From assembly GCA_021234155.1 (NCBI GenBank), contig JAJEKV010000002.1:32479645-32543644 (forward strand): 64,000 nucleotides of DNA. Reading direction: 5' to 3'. The translations under genes and the position numbers were made by a program. Shown here in pieces: positions 60,841 through 64,000 of the stretch (positions within the stretch are counted from its first letter, which is position 1; the number at the start of each line of letters is the position of its first letter). The notes under the pieces were generated by a model. The model had not been told where the DNA came from. It did no database searches and saw only the letters and a program-made list of their open reading frames with translations. The DNA comes from Isoetes taiwanensis. Taxonomy: Eukaryota; Streptophyta; Lycopodiopsida; Isoetales; Isoetaceae.

Positions 60841-61370
60841 GTGAGGACCCGAGGATCTAACAGGAGAGTCCGGGGGACTATGTCACGCGGGATTTGCTGA
60901 AAGAGAAGAAAAAGAAGAGAACAGAACAAATGAAAGAAAGATGATAAGCTTCCTTGATATCAATGATGAAAATACATGAGCTCTCGCAATAGAGAGAAAA
61001 CTGAAAGGAGACAAGACTCAAAACTCATCTAAAAACTTATGAGCTAACTCTACTCATATATATAGTACAATGGCCTTGGGCCCAATATAGACACTCGACC
61101 GATCTAGGTGCCGACTCTGGAAGGAGGCCTGATTTGGGAGGAATGTTGGCGGTGCCTCTTGAAGTGCCTAGAATCACTGGACGCCGACGCGGGGGGTGGA
61201 CGGGCCGTCACTTGTCCGAGCGGGCGCCTCTTGTTGATGTACCAAAGGCTTTGGCTGCGGGCCTCGCTTAGTCTTGTGGAGGCTTGGATGTCTGACCAAG
61301 TGGTTGACCGAGGATCTTTGAGCTTGACCTGGTCTGACGTGATGCATGAATAGTCCTGCACGGGAGGCAC
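60841..61370 (-). other. Possible LTR-like or promoter region on minus strand
   Basis: On the minus strand a TATATATA-type box (about 61057-61065) is followed by a C/T-rich leader and 'cagcaaatcccgcg'. This resembles an LTR core promoter or a gene promoter. No matching second LTR is in the window, so the call is weak. Confidence 0.25.
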
Positions 61371-61373
61371 AGA

Positions 61374-63990
61374 TTAACACTCCCCCACCAAACGACACTC
61401 GTGAGTGAAGAAAAGGAGGAAGCGTTTGGAGGGGCGGGAAGCCATCGGCCCGGAAAAGTGATCCTCACGGGAGTGAGGACGGGCCCCATTATGGTACTTG
61501 GCTGATGAGATCTTGGCGTGATTGAAGAGCTTGAGGTGTGTCTTGGCCAAGGGCAGGATCAAGATCAATAAGAAAACGAGAGCGCACCATGTCTTCAAGT
61601 GCGCGTGGGCGTGCCTCAAGAAATGTACCGACACTCCATGAGGAGACAGTTCGAAGGCCAAAAGCACCGACACGGCATTTGGATTGCAAAGTGAAAAAAT
61701 GGACGCCGCCGATTTAAGGAGCCGAGCAAAATGCATTTTAGGGCAGCGCAAAAATCCCGCTTTGAAGATGGACGAAGGATCGGGTGAGGTGGAGGCGCTC
61801 GCAAGAAGGTGTTGAGACCATGAAGCGCATCCGCGGGCTTTGCCAACCACGCCATTAGCAATGTAGATCCAATTTGTGGTGTTGTCCGAGTAGCACCTTC
61901 TTCCCAATGTGATCGGCGAACAAAACGCGGATCCACCGGAGATCCGCCGAGATCCGAGGAGGTGGTGTCCAAACCGCATGACCATCCATGACCTTGGTCC
62001 AAAAAGGAAGGCGCCAATCGAAGTCGGGAACTGGGGGCGTGGAGGTACACCTGTGGAAGCATAGGGAGAAGGAACCATGCCCGCGGGCGTGGGTTGCCGA
62101 AAGCCTCCCCTGAATTGGATCGACAAGATCCGGATCAAGTGCCCGACACCCGATCCCAAAGAGAAGCAGAGAGTCGAGAGTTGACAGGGAGGGCTATCCC
62201 ATCCCGGTGGGGACCGCCTTGCTATCCAACGAGCCCTCAGAATCGATTGTAACCAGTGAGGTGTCGATATAGACTTGTGCATAGGGAAGATCTTGGGATG
62301 TCCTAGATACTTCCTTATTTGTTGCAGCGCTTCCGCTTGCCAGAGAGATAAATGATTGGCAAGCTCATGCATGTACTCCTGATGAAAAGTTTGGGTCTGA
62401 GCAGGATCCGCAAGATATGGATTGTTATCCTGAAGCACCCATTGCGCAGTGGGGTCACCCCGAACAACCGGGCGTGGCCCATTGCCAAAAATTTTCCGTA
62501 TCACCCAGATAGAAATCATGAAAAATATAAGCCATGGGCTGAACCACGCGGAAAGTGAGAAAGTCGGGATCGGCACAGTGTATGAGATCAAAGACAACAA
62601 GGGCACAACACAACCCTTTGTCTTCAATGGAGAGTTCGCCAAACCGGAGAAAAATCAAGACCGCCGGTGGGATATCCATGGGGGCCATCAGCTGCGTGCC
62701 ACTTTGAAAGGAAGAGGTGGCGTCGAGCAACCACATAATCATGATAGCAGGAGGGAGCTGGGAAGTCCACTGGCATTCTGTGAAGAATTGAAATCAAGGC
62801 CAAGTTTGGTTTGAGCCTCATCGCCAGATCGAATAGCTTTTGCCAACTGTTGTTCGAGATCACGGATCCTATTTTCCTTTTCAAGTAGGAGGCGTGACTG
62901 GTCACGGACCCGCTTCTGAGAAGGATTGACCTGGGAGGAAGATTTCCCCGGTGTATTGAGACGAAGCACGGCAATCTCCGCGTCATCGAAAGTATTTTTC
63001 ACGCTTCTCGCACCTCCGTAGTTTGATCTTGAAGAGAGGTGATCCGAGAGGTCTGTAGAAAGGCGAGCCGCCAAGGAGGCAACTTGAGCATCTCTCGGGG
63101 AAAAGATTTTGAACTTGAGTGCGGAAGTTTTCACACATTCCGAGTACAAGGCATTGAGTTTAGCAATATCTTCATCCTTGGTACTTTCGGAGAGCAGCTT
63201 TGGACTTGTTGTGCTCCAAGAGAGTCTGAATTTCGGGTTGAGCCGAGCCCCGGCTGATCTGCGAGTTGGCTGACTTGAGCTTGTGTACTCTTGAGATCCG
63301 CATGAGCCCACGTAAGAGAGCTTCATGCTTGTCTTGAAGTTTGGCCTCCAAAGTGGCAACTTGGGCAGATTTGCAAAATTTGAAGGTCTTGGTGTACCGA
63401 TCGAGGCCTCTAGTGCCCGTTGAACCCCGCTCATAAGAGCCGCCTTGGGATTCCTCAGAACTTAAGTGCAAAGCAGCTTGAGCATCCTGGCCGACCGATA
63501 CAACAACTGACGAGGGTGTTGTGGTGGTGGAATTGGCTGTTGCCTGGTGTGGGAGGTTTGTGAAAAATGGTGTGAAGTGGATGGTGTAGCGGAGGAAGAG
63601 ACAGTGACATGAGTGTGACTGTGGTCATGACCAGGGGAAGATGGGCGTGATGTGCCAACTTGGTGATTGACTGGAAGGGAGCGCTGAGTGGAAGTATGAG
63701 AATTTGGTGGTGTGGGAGGGAAGTAATGACGGATGAGGGCTTGAAAGTGCCCTCCCACAGAAACTTCAGAAATGGAAGTGGTGCCCCGAAGGCGGTCCAT
63801 TTCTTGGAGAAGACGATAGAACATCATTTGGGGCCAATCTATGTGGTGCTTGGGTGTGTAGCAAGAAGGACCAGGTTATAGAAAGGTTTATTGATATGGG
63901 TGTTCTTGATAGAATACCCAAGGAATTTGGCGCCACAAAAATTTTACAAAGGTCTCATGAGGCTTGTCGATATTGGTCGACGATGGACAT
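61374..63990 (-). pseudogene. Decayed coiled-coil protein gene, possibly transposon-derived
   Basis: Minus-strand coding character shifts between frames: MMFYRLLQEMDRLRGTTSIS with a Ser/Thr/Pro/His-rich linker (63827-63462); coiled-coil QVATLEAKLQDKHEALLRG (63370-63190); LLEKENRIRDLEQQLAK (about 62890-62830); a hydrophobic part, CCALVVFDLIHCADPDFLTF (about 62620-62560). A less convincing frame follows to 61374. The preserved pieces in three frames show a gene broken by several frameshifts. The opening resembles gag-like or plant-transposon proteins of unknown role. GC content is higher than its surroundings. It may extend beyond the window. Confidence 0.4.
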
Positions 63991-64000
63991 TGGCGTGATA

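Overview
This window looks like nuclear DNA of a land plant with a large, repeat-packed genome. It holds a PLS-type pentatricopeptide repeat (PPR) gene, a plant GH1 beta-glucosidase, a ribosomal protein eL41 gene, Ty1/copia and LINE retrotransposons, and a MULE DNA transposon. The intronless PPR style and the LINE types suggest a fern or another seed-free vascular plant. That is an inference from sequence style, not a database match.

Layout. 0-5 kb: direct repeats, a GC-rich block of short palindromes (possible 1.2-kb non-autonomous element), a 44-bp-arm hairpin and a LINE 3' end. 5-6.4 kb: unrecognised minus-strand frames. 6.75-11.3 kb: a decayed minus-strand LINE. 12.1-14.9 kb: a plus-strand LINE of another type. 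16.76-25.64 kb: a MULE with matching 9-bp target duplications and long terminal inverted repeats. It carries a SWIM-type transposase gene and a convergent Ulp1-like protease gene, separated by a ten-unit array of palindromes. 26.3-27.9 kb: PPR gene. 30.7-32.0 kb: degenerate repeats. 32.1-33.7 kb: single-exon beta-glucosidase, followed by a broken copy of its 3' end. 37.4-38.3 kb: PPR pseudogene. 40.97-43.23 kb: a 5'-truncated LINE with a 16-bp target duplication. 45.7-45.9 kb: eL41 (25 aa) with a GC-AG intron; a 322-bp relative of the big MULE sits about 245 bp upstream. 47.4-55.0 kb: a composite copia element with a 5-bp target duplication, a tandem LTR arrangement and a second copia nested in its 3' LTR. 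55.9-58.4 kb: another LINE. 58.5-60.3 kb: AT-rich palindromes and a broken unknown gene with a zinc-like CxxC motif. 60.4-60.84 kb: a LINE 3' end. 60.84-64 kb: a decayed minus-strand coiled-coil gene, possibly of transposon origin.

Probable working host genes are the beta-glucosidase, eL41 and perhaps the PPR gene. Almost everything else is mobile or decayed. The main signal is the MULE: its palindromic motif (GTGATCCCGGAGG) occurs in both ends, in the central array between its two convergent genes, and in the small element next to eL41. Two other unrelated palindrome families (GC-rich at 1.2-2.4 kb, AT-rich at 58.5-59.0 kb) may mark further DNA transposon families built the same way.
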